The notes under the pieces are model-generated. The model had not been told where the DNA came from. It did no database searches and saw only the letters and a list, made by a program, of their open reading frames with translations. The translations under genes and the position numbers were made by a program. 64,000 nt of DNA. It comes from Candidatus Tectimicrobiota bacterium. GTDB lineage: Bacteria; Tectomicrobia; Entotheonellia; Entotheonellales; Entotheonellaceae. The stretch covers positions 186,001 through 250,000 of the forward strand of contig BPKO01000003.1 in assembly GCA_026005175.1 (NCBI GenBank), in the 5' to 3' direction. Positions 8,870-17,598 of this stretch are shown here, piece after piece (position 1 is the stretch's first letter; the number at the start of each line of letters is the position of its first letter).

Positions 8870-10441
8870 TTACTTGGGGCGCCGGATGCCGAGCTTCTTC
8901 ATGCGCGCCTCCAGGGTGGTCGGCTTTAGCCCCAGCAGCTTGGCGGCGCCCCGCTCCCCGCTTACCCGCCAGCCGGTCTGCTCCAGCGCCGCAAGGATGT
9001 GGTCTCGCTCGCACTCCGCCAGGGTGGGGAAGCGGGCGGCAGGAAGGCGGGAACGGGGCAGCCAGTCGCCAAGCTCGAGGCGCGGGCCAGGGCTCAAGAT
9101 GACTGCCCGCTCGATGAGGTGCTCGAGCTCGCGCACGTTGCCAGGCCAGGGGTAGGCCTGCAGGGCCTCCAGGGCGCGCGGCGCGATGGTGTCGATGCGC
9201 TTGCCCAACTGCCGGCTAAACTTCTGCACAAAGTGGCGCACCAGAAGGGGAATGTCTTCGCGGCGCTCGCGCAGCGGCGGCAGCTGGATGGGAAAGACTT
9301 GCAGGCGGTAAAAGAGATCCTCGCGAAACCGCCCTTCCTGCACCGCTGCCGCCAGGTCGCGGTTGGTGGCCGCAATCACCCGCACGTCCACGCGGAGGGT
9401 GGTGGTGCCGCCGAGGCGCTCGAATTCGCCTTCCTGAAGGACCCGCAGCAGCTTGCCTTGCAGCTCCAGGGGCAGGTCGCCGATTTCGTCCAGGAAAATG
9501 GTGCCGCCGTGGGCCAGCTCAAAGCGGCCGATGCGGCGCGCGAGCGCCCCGGTAAAAGCGCCTTTTTCATGGCCAAACAGCTCGCTCTCGATGAGGCCCG
9601 CCGGCAGGGCAGCACAGTTCACTTTGACCAGCGGCCGCTCCCGGCGCGGGCTGAGGTGGTGCACGGCGCGGGCAACCAGCTCCTTGCCGGTGCCGGTTTC
9701 CCCCAAAATGAGCACGGTGGCGCTGGTAGGGGCAACCGCCTCCACGGCTTGCAGCACGCGCTGCAGCGCCGGGCTGCGGCCGACGAGCGCTTCGAAGTTG
9801 TGCTGGGTTTTGATTTCCTCTTGCAGGTAAACGCTTTCCTGCTCCAGGCGGGCCTTGAGCTGGGCGATTTCTTCGTAGGCCATGGCGTTTTCAAGCGCCA
9901 GGGCCACTTGGTGTGCCACTTCAAGCAGGAAAGCGGCGTCTTCCTCGCAGTAGCGGTCGGGCGTGCGGCTGCCAACGTTGAGGGCACCCAGGGCGCGCCG
10001 CGGCGTCAGCAGCGGCACAGCGAGGTACGAGCGTATCCCCTGGCGAAGCAGCGCCACTTCCTCCGGGCTGTGGCGCCCCTGCTGCTGCAGGTCCCGGCAC
10101 CGCAGCGGCCGCTTCTGGGCCAGGAGCTGGCCCAGCCCACTGCCCTCGCGGGGGATGACGACGCCGAGGGCCAGCTGGGGCACCTCTGGCGCGTCTTCGG
10201 CCAGCGCCACCACGGTGAAGGCGTCCTGCGCCGGATCGTACAGGGCGAGGCTGGCGCGATCAAACGGCAGCACGCGGCGCAGCGCCCCGGTAAGCGCCCG
10301 AAACAGCGCCTGGCGCTCGTGGTGGACGATAAGGGCGTTGTTCACTTCCAGCAGCGCGCGCCAACGGGCTTCGGCGTGGCGCAGCTGGGCAGGGTGCTCC
10401 GCCGCCCGCTCACCGGCCAGCGGGGTTGCTTCCTGGGTCAT
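8870..10441 (-). CDS. Sigma-54-dependent transcriptional activator (GAF-AAA+-Fis HTH)
   Basis: A 523-residue enhancer-binding protein. Residues about 25-185 form a GAF sensor domain ('[24 protein letters not shown]'; only its ends matter here), followed by a coiled linker '[19 protein letters not shown]'. The AAA+ core has Walker A 'GETGTGKE' near 245, the sigma-54 contact motif GAFTGA near 292, and Walker B '[13 protein letters not shown]'. The C-terminal 40 residues are a Fis-type helix-turn-helix ending '[17 protein letters not shown]', like FhlA/NorR-class activators. ATG 10441 is preferred over upstream starts because GAGAGG precedes it. It has no receiver domain, so it is not a classical response regulator. 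Paired palindromes and a sigma-54 promoter at 11.06-11.19 kb are plausible targets. Confidence 0.93.
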   Translation of the reverse strand: MTQEATPLAGERAAEHPAQLRHAEARWRALLEVNNALIVHHERQALFRALTGALRRVLPFDRASLALYDPAQDAFTVVALAEDAPEVPQLALGVVIPREGSGLGQLLAQKRPLRCRDLQQQGRHSPEEVALLRQGIRSYLAVPLLTPRRALGALNVGSRTPDRYCEEDAAFLLEVAHQVALALENAMAYEEIAQLKARLEQESVYLQEEIKTQHNFEALVGRSPALQRVLQAVEAVAPTSATVLILGETGTGKELVARAVHHLSPRRERPLVKVNCAALPAGLIESELFGHEKGAFTGALARRIGRFELAHGGTIFLDEIGDLPLELQGKLLRVLQEGEFERLGGTTTLRVDVRVIAATNRDLAAAVQEGRFREDLFYRLQVFPIQLPPLRERREDIPLLVRHFVQKFSRQLGKRIDTIAPRALEALQAYPWPGNVRELEHLIERAVILSPGPRLELGDWLPRSRLPAARFPTLAECERDHILAALEQTGWRVSGERGAAKLLGLKPTTLEARMKKLGIRRPK

Positions 10442-10712
10442 GGAGCCTCTCTTGCCGCGCGCCGACGGCCCGAGGCCGCCGCAGCACGGCGCTGCCCGAC
10501 AGGGGGTGACCGCGCCTCGGCAATATAGTCTTCCTGGCAAACGAGGTCAAGCGCGTTGCCCTGCTCTGCCGTTTCTTGCCGCTTTGGTGCAACCTTTGGG
10601 CAGCCCGGGCATCTAATGGGCGAGAGCAGGGCGCAGAGATGCCGGAGCCGCAGGGGGCGGGATGGCGAGAGCAGGCCCGCCAGGATGGACCCGCGAGCAG
10701 GGGGAAACGGCG

Positions 10713-10991
10713 ATGTGGCGGTTTTTCCGCAGACGCATGGTGATGTGCCGACAGCTGGTCGAGTTGCTGAGCGACTACGTGGATGGCGAGCTGCCGCCTG
10801 CCCTGCGCCGCCGGCTCGAAGCGCACCTGGCGGACTGCGCGCCCTGTGCCACGTTTCTGCAGACCTTCAGGCAAACGCAGGCCGCGGCCCGCAGCCTCCA
10901 CTGCGAGGAGATGCCCCCCGAGCTGCGGCAGCGCCTGCGGCGCTTCCTGCGCGAGCAGCTCAGGAACCCGCCTCCTGAAGCCCAGGGGTAA
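10713..10991 (+). CDS. Zinc-finger (zf-HC2) anti-sigma-like protein
   Basis: A 92-residue protein with a mycothiol/RsrA-type putative zinc finger. The pattern is a Cys in 'MCRQLVELLSDYVDGELPP' and then the H-x3-C-x2-C motif in 'HLADCAPCATFLQTF'. Such domains bind Zn and often hold an ECF sigma factor until oxidation releases it. The C-terminus is charged and helical, with no membrane segment, so it would be soluble. The start is ATG 10713 behind GGGGGAAA; ATG 10737 is an alternative. It is not adjacent to a sigma gene in the usual sigma/anti-sigma order; the nearest (11969) lies beyond the thioredoxin pair. The partner is therefore inferred only. Confidence 0.75.
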   Translation: MWRFFRRRMVMCRQLVELLSDYVDGELPPALRRRLEAHLADCAPCATFLQTFRQTQAAARSLHCEEMPPELRQRLRRFLREQLRNPPPEAQG

Positions 10992-11062
10992 TAGCACCCC
11001 TTGCCTGCTCCCGGAAAGCACGCGGCCAACGCGCAGGTCCCCGCCCGCTTCCCCCTGCACCG

Positions 11063-11097
11063 TCCCAAGATATCGGGAGGCTCCCAATATGTTGGGA
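11063..11097. promoter_or_regulatory. Paired palindromic sites, candidate sigma-54 activator enhancer
   Basis: Two 16-bp imperfect palindromes, TCCCAAGATATCGGGA (11063-11078) and TCCCAATATGTTGGGA (11082-11097), are spaced 19 bp start to start, about two helical turns. Together they also form a 35-bp overall palindrome. They lie about 80-110 bp upstream of a sigma-54-type promoter, the usual place for an upstream activating sequence. The activator encoded at 8870-10441 is the obvious candidate binder (inference). Confidence 0.65.
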
Positions 11098-11172
11098 AAT
11101 GCGGCGGTGGCGGACGCGGGACGGCGGCGGGAAAAACGACGCAATCCCTTGTCCTGTAGGCTCTTGCAGAGA

Positions 11173-11189
11173 TTGGCACGAAATTTGTT
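11173..11189 (+). promoter_or_regulatory. Sigma-54 (-24/-12) promoter of trxA
   Basis: TTGGCACGAAATTTGTT matches the sigma-54 consensus TGGCACG-N4-TTGC, with GG and the -12 G at exact spacing. The only deviation is GT instead of GC at -12. It lies about 27-40 bp before the thioredoxin ATG at 11215, leaving a short leader with a good ribosome-binding site. The palindromes upstream strengthen the call. Confidence 0.75.
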
Positions 11190-11214
11190 TTCTTAACCCG
11201 CAAGGAGAGAGGCA

Positions 11215-11550
11215 ATGGCAGAGCACGTTTTGACGTTGGATGACCGCGCGTTCGAGCAGGCGGTCCTGGCCAGTTCCCGGCCGGTGCTGGTGGACTTCTG
11301 GGCCCCCTGGTGCGGGCCGTGCCAGGCGATGGCACCGGTGATCGAAGCGCTGGCGGTGGAGTTCGCCGGGCGCGCGACGGTGGCCAAGCTCAACGTGGAC
11401 GACTTTCCGGCCCTGGCGGTCCGCTTCGGCATCCGCACCATTCCCACCCTGCTCTTCTTCAAGGACGGACAAGTGGTGGAGCGCCTGGTGGGGGTGGTGG
11501 CCAAGCAGGTGCTGGCAGAGAAGCTGCAGGCGCTGGGAGAAACGCCATGA
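11215..11550 (+). CDS. trxA: Thioredoxin
   Basis: A 111-residue classical thioredoxin. It has '[19 protein letters not shown]' with the redox pair at Cys33 and Cys36 (WCGPC, residues 32-36), and the cis-proline motif '[13 protein letters not shown]'. The second half of the fold ('[18 protein letters not shown]') is complete. It reduces protein disulfides in the cytoplasm, drawing on thioredoxin reductase, which is not in this window. AGGAGAG precedes the ATG. Control by the sigma-54 promoter at 11173 is unusual for a thioredoxin and suggests a specialised, inducible copy. The stop overlaps the start of the next small gene (ATGA), so the two are translationally coupled. Confidence 0.93.
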   Translation: MAEHVLTLDDRAFEQAVLASSRPVLVDFWAPWCGPCQAMAPVIEALAVEFAGRATVAKLNVDDFPALAVRFGIRTIPTLLFFKDGQVVERLVGVVAKQVLAEKLQALGETP

Positions 11551-11789
11551 AGGCGACCGCCTCAGTGGCCGCGGAGGTGCCAGCCCTCGTGCTGCCAGCA
11601 GGCAGGCGTACACCCCGGACAATGACCCTGTACGACCTGATCGCCGCGCTGCAAGCGGTGGCAAGCTCAGGACAGGCAGGAGAAGAGTCCCTGGTGGTGG
11701 CCGCGGTGGTGCACCTGCTGCGCAGCGGGCACGTGGTCTTTCTCAGCGCTGGCGCAAGCCTTGCCGAGGGCCAGGCCACGGCGGGGTAA
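11547..11789 (+). CDS. Small conserved-looking protein coupled to thioredoxin
   Basis: An 80-residue protein whose ATG overlaps the trxA stop codon (ATGA). After a loose N-terminus of about 25 residues, it has a helical core '[13 protein letters not shown]' and '[20 protein letters not shown]'. I do not recognise a named family; the acid-start helix plus '[11 protein letters not shown]' resembles a small uncharacterised domain. No Cys is present, so it is not itself a redox protein. Tight coupling and a shared sigma-54 promoter suggest it acts with this thioredoxin. Confidence 0.65.
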   Translation: MKATASVAAEVPALVLPAGRRTPRTMTLYDLIAALQAVASSGQAGEESLVVAAVVHLLRSGHVVFLSAGASLAEGQATAG

Positions 11790-11968
11790 AGCGGGCAGAG
11801 GGCCGGGCTGGCGCGGGGCGGGCGGCAGGCATCTGGTGATCTCCGTCACGGCAGGGTGAGGAATAGCAGCATGGAGAGTCGCGTTTGCACCAGTACAGCC
11901 CCAAGCACCGGCAGCGGCAAAGTGGCGGGGCCTGCGGTGGCAGGAAGGGGTAGAAGAGGAACCCTCGC

Positions 11969-12559
11969 ATGGACCAGCAAGAGCAAGTGCTGCTTGCCCG
12001 CGCCAAGCAAGGAGACGTGGAGGCCTTCGAGCGCCTGGTCATTGCCTATGAAGACCAAATCTACCGCCTGGCCCTCAGGCTCACCGATGACCCTGCCGAG
12101 GCAATAGAGGTGGTGCAGGACGTCCTGCTCACCCTTTACAAGAAGCTCTCCACGTTTCACGAAGCGGCCGCGTTTTCCACCTGGCTGTATCGCATCACGG
12201 TGAACGCGGCATATATGAAGCTGCGCTCCCGCAAGCGCCGCATGGAAGTGGCCCTAGAGGACTACCTGCCCGCCTTCACCGAGGACGGCCGCCTGCAGGA
12301 GGACGCCGCCGGCTGGGCCCAGAATCCGGAAACGACGCTGCTCTGCGAGGAAGCCAGAGCGCGCCTGCGGCAGGCCATCGCGCAGCTGCCTCCCGATTAC
12401 CGGGTGGTCTTCGTCCTCAAAGACCTGGAAGGCCTGAGCCACCACGAAATCGGCAGCCTGCTCGACTTGAGCGTTCCTGCCGTGAAGTCTCGCCTGCACC
12501 GGGCGCGGCTCTTTCTGCGCCACCAGCTGGCCACGTACTTTGCCCGCCTCCGCGCGTAA
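11969..12559 (+). CDS. ECF-type RNA polymerase sigma factor
   Basis: A 196-residue extracytoplasmic-function sigma factor. Region 2 spans about residues 20-90 ('FERLVIAYEDQIYRLALRL', 'STWLYRITVNAAYMKLRSR'). Region 4 is near the C-terminus ('LPPDYRVVFVLKDLEGLSH', 'VPAVKSRLHRARLFLRHQL'). Region 1 is absent and region 3 minimal, as in all ECFs. AGAGGA precedes the ATG. A STAS-domain gene follows 11 nt after the stop, an unusual partner. The zinc-finger anti-sigma-like protein at 10713 is a possible antagonist, although other genes lie between them. Confidence 0.92.
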   Translation: MDQQEQVLLARAKQGDVEAFERLVIAYEDQIYRLALRLTDDPAEAIEVVQDVLLTLYKKLSTFHEAAAFSTWLYRITVNAAYMKLRSRKRRMEVALEDYLPAFTEDGRLQEDAAGWAQNPETTLLCEEARARLRQAIAQLPPDYRVVFVLKDLEGLSHHEIGSLLDLSVPAVKSRLHRARLFLRHQLATYFARLRA

Positions 12560-12570
12560 GGAACCCGACC

Positions 12571-12861
12571 GTGCTGCGCATCACGCCTGTAGCGGCAACG
12601 CCCGCGCGCGTGACGCTGAAGCTCGAAGGCCGGCTCGTGGCCGACTGGGCCTCCTTGCTGGCAGAGGCGTGCCAGGCCGCGCGGCAAGCCCATCGCCAGG
12701 TGCGCCTGGACCTTGCCGAGGTGACCTTCATCGACGGCCGCGGCGTGGCCGTGCTGCAGCGGCTTGCGGCAGACGGCGTGGAACTCCTCAACCCTTCCGC
12801 TTTCGCCGAGGCGCTGCTGGCCAGGGCCGGCGTGCCATATTGCCGCAGCGAAGAGGCCTGA
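12571..12861 (+). CDS. STAS-domain protein (anti-sigma antagonist-like)
   Basis: A 96-residue single STAS domain, starting at GTG behind TAAGGAA. The pattern 'VTLKLEGRLVADWASLL' (strand-helix), 'VRLDLAEVTFIDGRGVAVL' (the buried strand and phosphoacceptor loop) and a final helix match anti-anti-sigma factors and MlaB-like STAS proteins. At the loop, Asp-Gly-Arg-Gly replaces the usual Asp-Ser/Thr-x-Gly, so the phosphorylatable Ser/Thr is missing. This argues against regulation by a serine kinase. It lies 11 nt after the ECF sigma gene, presumably co-transcribed; the partner is unknown. Confidence 0.75.
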   Translation: MLRITPVAATPARVTLKLEGRLVADWASLLAEACQAARQAHRQVRLDLAEVTFIDGRGVAVLQRLAADGVELLNPSAFAEALLARAGVPYCRSEEA

Positions 12862-12954
12862 ATCTTTGAGCTGCCAGGGTCAACTGCGGACGACACCGCG
12901 GTCTTCGTGAAGTTTTATTTCACCACCTGTCCTCTGGCCCGACTTTCACCGACT

Positions 12955-15625
12955 CTACGCCTCGCGCTGGGTCGTGCCGATCTCGTCCAGCAGCTTGGCG
13001 ACCAGCGCCGTCCAGCCGGTCTGATGGCTGGCGCCCAGCCCTTTGCCCGTCTCGCCGTGAAAGTACTCGTAGAAGAGAACGCAGTCTCGCCAGTGGGGAT
13101 CCTCCTGGAAGAGCGGCTCTCCACCAAAGACGGGACGGCGCCCTGCCTCATCCCGGAGAAACAGCCGGATCAGGCGGCGGCTCAGCTCGTCGGCGATCTG
13201 GTCGAGCGTCAGGTGGTTGCCCGACCCGACGGGAAACTCACACCGGAGCGAGCGGCCAAAGTAGGCCGCGTATTTTCGCAGCGCCCGGATCATCAAGTAG
13301 TTCATCGGGAACCAGATTGGGCCCCGCCAGTTGGAGTTCCCGCCAAACAGGCCGGTCTCCGACTCGCCCGGTTCGTAGCGGACGGTATAAACGCTCCCGT
13401 CGCAGGCGAACTGATAAGGGTGTTCTCGGTGCCAGCGGGAGAGGGAACGCAGCCCGTATTCGGAGAGGAAATGCTCCGGATCGAACAGCGTCCGGCAGAT
13501 CGCCTCCAGCATCTGCCGGTTGACGATCGAGAGCAGCCGTCCTCCGGAGGCTCCCGGTTCGGTCAGCGAATGGATGTTGTCCACCAATCCAGGACGGTAT
13601 TTGATAAACCACGCCATCCGACGCTGGAAACGTGGCAGGCGCTCCAGCGCCTTCTCTTCAAGAATCTCGACGGCGAAGAGAGGGATCAGTCCGACCAAGG
13701 AGCGTACCCTCAGCGGAATGAGCGTTCCGTTGGGAAGGTGGAGCAGGTCGTAAAAGAAACCGTCTTCCTCGTCCCAGAGGTTGTGCTCCCCTCCGGCCAT
13801 GTGGCGCATGGCGTGGGCGATGTAGATGAAGTGCTCGAAGAACTTGGTTGCCACGTCTTCATAAGCGGGGCGGGTCTGGGCCAGCTCGATCGCGATCCGC
13901 AGCATGTCCAGGCAGTACATCGCCATCCAGGCGGTGCCGTCGGCTTGTTCCAGGTGACCGCCGGTCGGCAGCGGCGTACTGCGATTGAAGACGCCGATGT
14001 TATCGAGCCCCAGGAAGCCACCCTGGAAGACGTTGTTCCCGTCGTGGTCCTTCCGGTTGACCCACCAGGTAAAGTTCAGCAGGAGCTTGTGAAAAACGCG
14101 CTCCAGGAAGTCGGTGTCCGGCACGCCGTTTCGTTCTCGGTCGATCTTGTAAACCTCATAAGCCGCCCAGGCGTGCACCGGCGGGTTTACGTCGCTAAAG
14201 TTCCACTCGTAGGCAGGAATCTGTCCGCTCGGATGCATGTACCACTCGCGGAGCAGGAGGATGAGCTGCCGCTTGGCCCACTCCGGGTCCACCATTGCCA
14301 GCGGCACGCAGTGAAAGGCCAAGTCCCAAGCAGCGTACCAGGGGTATTCCCACTTGTCCGGCATGGAGAGCACGTCCAAGTTATAAAGATGCATCCACTC
14401 GACGTTTCGTCCGTACCACCGGGAGGCGGGTGGGGTGGGCATCCCCGGGTCGCCGTGAAGCCACAGCTCCACGCTGTAGTGGTAAAACTGCTTAGTCCAC
14501 AGCAGTCCTGCGAACGCCTGCCGCTGAACGCGGCGCTCATCCTCCGTCATCTCGAGGCGATGGATTGCTGCGTAAAACTCGTCTGCCTCCTGAATTCTCC
14601 GCTGGAAGACCGCTTCAAAGTCGGCAAAAGGCTCGGCGTGTTGCACATTAGAGAAGCGCACCCATACCGAATAGCTCTCGCCCGGCCCCCAGGACCCACC
14701 AGAAGTGAGCGGCGACCTTGGTTCCCTCTCGCATCGGATTGACGCACTCTTTGCGCCCTTCGACGACGGCCCGATGAATTGCGTCCTTCACGTAGGGGGA
14801 CGGGTTGGGAACGCCAAAAAGCCGTTCGTGGTTCGTCTCGTTCTCGGTGAAGAGCAGGGGAGGGTCCTGGAGCCCGTGTTGATCGGTGACAAACCACCAG
14901 CGCTCGCCGATATGCCGGTGGTTGGTGTAGACAACCCCGGCGCGAAGCTTCTGTAGCTTGGGACGTGGGCGCCTGTCTCCCCAGGACCAGGTGTTTCGGT
15001 ACCAGAGATGCGGGAGAATGTGAATCGGAGCGGGCGTCCCACCCCGGTTGATCGCGGTGATTCGGCAGAGGATATCCTCCTGATCCGCCTTGGCGTACTC
15101 GATAAAGACATCGAAGTAGCGCCCCGCCTCAAAGTCGGGCCGGAGCGCGTCGAGCAGCTCGTATTCAGGATCCTGGCGCGTTCGCTGGAGTGACTCCCAG
15201 ACCAGCCCGTCGTAAGGGTATTCGACCTGGGGGTACTTGTAGAGCATCTTCATGTAAGAGTGGGTCGGCGTCCCGTCCAGATAGAAGTAGTACTCCTTCA
15301 CGTCTTCGCCGTGGTTGCCCTGAGTCCCGGAGACTCCAAAGAAGCGTTCTTTTAAAATCGGGTCCTTTTCGTTCCAGAGGGCAACAGCCAGACAGAGGTT
15401 CTGAAAGCGGTTGCAGAATCCCCCCAGTCCGTCTTCGTTCCAGCGATAGGCGCGGCTGCGGGCGTGGTCATGAGGAAAGTAATCCCAGGCGCTGCCGTCG
15501 GGGCTGTAGTCTTCGCGGACGGTTCCCCAGGAGCGTTCGCTGAGGTACGGTCCCCAGTGCTTCCAGTCGGCACGGCGCTCTAGCGAGTCGAGCAGGCGGC
15601 GGTGCTCAGCGGTCGGACGTTTCAT
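12955..15625 (-). CDS. GH63/MGH1-type glycoside hydrolase (one-base frameshift)
   Basis: Read as one gene of about 889 codons. The N-terminal part (15625 to about 14690) has '[18 protein letters not shown]' and '[17 protein letters not shown]'. The C-terminal part (about 14690 to 12955) carries the alpha/alpha-barrel with '[20 protein letters not shown]'. Both halves match the widespread bacterial 'glucosidase' family related to GH63 and mannosylglycerate hydrolase; the substrate is probably an alpha-glucoside or glucosylglycerate-type compound. The frame breaks at the C-run near 14689-14693. Removing one base joins '...[19 protein letters not shown]'. This looks like a sequence error, though true inactivation is possible. 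ATG 15625 follows GGGGTGG. The gene is visibly lower in GC than its neighbours, suggesting horizontal origin. Confidence 0.82.
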
Positions 15626-15899
15626 TCCTTCCACCCCAACTTTACGGCCCCCCTATAGACCAGGGGGCAAGAAAGCTACGCGTGTTCAGGACTCTGCGAT
15701 CGGATAGGTCCGGGAGTCGATGTAGACTACTGGGAAACGTAGTCACTTTATTCCCTTACCCCCTTTGGTCCGCCTCTCGCCGACGGCTGCCGGCCTGAAT
15801 CCTTCCTGGGCCCGGGGACATCTAACCAAGCAGAAAGAAGTTAGCCCCGGCTCTGATCCGGGGGCAGCGAAACCCTGCATGTCGTGTAAGGAGACGACA

Positions 15900-16544
15900 A
15901 TGAAGAAGCTGAACTTTGGCTCGGCCTTCGTTGCTGGCCTCGTGGCCACGGGGGCCATGACTTTGTTGATGTATGCGGCTCCGCTGCTGGGGCTACCCAA
16001 GATGGACATCCTGCGCGCCCTGGGCAGCCTCGTTCCCTGGCAGGGCTCGCCATACCTTCCGGGGATCCTCCTGCACTTTGGCATCGGTAGCAGCCTGGCC
16101 GTCTTCTATGCCCTCTTCTTTGCCCGCCTGCTGCCGGGGCCGCGCTGGGCCCGCGGTGCCCTTTACAGCCTGCTGCCCTGGCTTTTTGCCATAGTTGCCA
16201 TGGGCCCGCTCATGGCCTTGGTGCAGTCCTGGACGGCCCCGGCCCTGGCAGGCCAGGCAATGAATCCCTGTGCCGTGGTTAACCCCTGCGCGGCTGGCGC
16301 GCGCCCTGCCAATCCCTGCGCCATCCGGCCCCAGGCGGCCAACCCCTGCGCTTCTGCGGGCACCGCTGCCGCCCCGCAGGCGCTCAACCCTTGCAGTGCA
16401 GTGGCTGGCCCCGGGCAGACCGCACCAAGCCCGTGGCTGCTGCGGCTGCTGAGCCTTGTGAACCACCTCGTCTACGGGGCGCTGCTTGGGCTTCTGTACC
16501 GGCCACGGGTCACGGCGCCGGCCGCCGCGGCGCGCGTTGCCTGA
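15900..16544 (+). CDS. Membrane protein with five NPC motifs
   Basis: A 214-residue integral membrane protein. Hydrophobic segments lie at about residues 10-32 ('FVAGLVATGAMTLLMYAAPL'), 55-80, 85-112 ('LYSLLPWLFAIVAMGPLMAL') and 180-200. Between the third and fourth segments is a loop of about 55 residues holding five Asn-Pro-Cys motifs, all followed by Ala or Ser ('MNPCAVVNPCAAG', 'ANPCAI', 'ANPCAS', 'LNPCSA'). The framework resembles a small family of uncharacterised membrane proteins (DUF6789-like; low certainty). The regularly spaced Cys suggest metal or redox binding, which is inference. AAGGAG precedes the ATG. An ECF sigma gene starts 12 nt after the stop, so they are probably co-expressed. 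Confidence 0.72.
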   Translation: MKKLNFGSAFVAGLVATGAMTLLMYAAPLLGLPKMDILRALGSLVPWQGSPYLPGILLHFGIGSSLAVFYALFFARLLPGPRWARGALYSLLPWLFAIVAMGPLMALVQSWTAPALAGQAMNPCAVVNPCAAGARPANPCAIRPQAANPCASAGTAAAPQALNPCSAVAGPGQTAPSPWLLRLLSLVNHLVYGALLGLLYRPRVTAPAAAARVA

Positions 16545-16555
16545 AGGAGAAGGCC

Positions 16556-17164
16556 ATGGCGGAAGCCGCAGCCTGGAAAAGCAAGCAAGAAGCCTTCGCC
16601 GCTGTGGCCCTGGCCCACAGCAGCGCGCTGTACCATACCGCCCTGCGCCTCACCCGGGACCCCGACGCGGCGCAGGACCTGGTGCAGGAGACTTACCTGC
16701 GGGCTTACCGCTTCTTCCACCGCTTTCAGCCAGGGACGCAGGCTAAGGCGTGGCTGATCACCATCCTGCGCCATGCATACATCAACGCCTGGCGCCAGGC
16801 CGTCCGCCGCCCCGCGCAGGTGGACTTTGCGGCGGTGGAACCCGTCTACGCCGCGCCAGACTCCGCCCCAGAGCGGCCAGGCCGCCTCGAGGCGCAGCTC
16901 GACCACCTGCTGCAGGACGAAGTCAAACAGGCGCTGGCGTCCCTTCCAGAGCCGTACCGCCAGGTAGTGGTGCTGGCCGACCTGGAGGACTACGCCTACA
17001 AGGAGATTGCCGCCCGCCTGGACTGCCCGATAGGCACCGTAATGAGCCGGCTGTTTCGGGCCCGGCGGCGGCTGCGGCGGCAGCTCGAGGCCTTTGCCCG
17101 CGCTGCGGGGTACCTCCAAAGCCCCCCGCAGGACACGGCTCGCCCTCCCGCCGCGCCTGCCTAG
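16556..17164 (+). CDS. ECF-type RNA polymerase sigma factor (RpoE-like)
   Basis: A 202-residue sigma factor. Region 2 is 'SALYHTALRLTRDPDAAQDL' through 'AKAWLITILRHAYINAWR', and region 4 is 'LPEPYRQVVVLADLEDYAY' through 'IGTVMSRLFRARRRLRRQL'. It is of the RpoE/SigR-like type that often pairs with a zinc-finger anti-sigma factor, yet none follows. Downstream is a degraded region that may have removed one. GAAGGAGAA precedes the ATG. The gene lies 12 nt after the NPC-motif membrane protein, which may be its sensor or a co-regulated target (inference). Confidence 0.92.
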   Translation: MAEAAAWKSKQEAFAAVALAHSSALYHTALRLTRDPDAAQDLVQETYLRAYRFFHRFQPGTQAKAWLITILRHAYINAWRQAVRRPAQVDFAAVEPVYAAPDSAPERPGRLEAQLDHLLQDEVKQALASLPEPYRQVVVLADLEDYAYKEIAARLDCPIGTVMSRLFRARRRLRRQLEAFARAAGYLQSPPQDTARPPAAPA

Positions 17165-17598
17165 CCGGTGGCGGCACGCTGAGGCGGCCGGAGCCGGCAG
17201 GCTGGAGATGCCGGCTCCCGGCGCCCGCCCCTGCAAACAAGGAGAAACGCGATGGGCCGCCCCACTGCGCCATACGCGCCACCGCATGAATGCCCGGCTC
17301 TATGCTCGACGCTGGCCCCTGCGGGGCAGTAGCCGGCCTCGGCATATCAGTGGTATATGATCACCGTGATGTAGAACCTCGTACCAGTTGAAGCTGCTGT
17401 CCTGATCCAGATGGCCTGGCTTCTTGACATCCCCTCAACGCCCTAAGGCATCTCTCAGCTCAGGCGAGAGACACCACCGACGGCACAAAATATGCAAGGT
17501 GTCTTACTGGGCTGTTTCCCTCAGAGCGAGGCGCATCCTTTTGCCGCTAGCGGCATCTTATAGCCACGGAAGAAAAAATCGAAAGCCAATGGCTCGGC
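17165..17598. other. Degraded intergenic stretch with gene remnants
   Basis: About 430 bp without an intact gene. It contains a strong AAGGAGA ribosome-binding site in front of a 26-codon frame (17252-17332) that looks like a truncated gene start. It also contains, at 17423-17449, a sequence like the ends of IS200/IS605 (IS1341-type) elements. The base composition drops around 17340-17580. It is followed by truncated mlaE and glycine-zipper fragments. No tRNA or att-like direct repeat was seen. Confidence 0.5.

Noticed and set aside
15718-15750. Hairpin GACTAC...GTAGTC before the NPC-protein gene as a terminator
   Set aside because: The stem is only 6 bp and is not followed by a T-run; its role is unclear.
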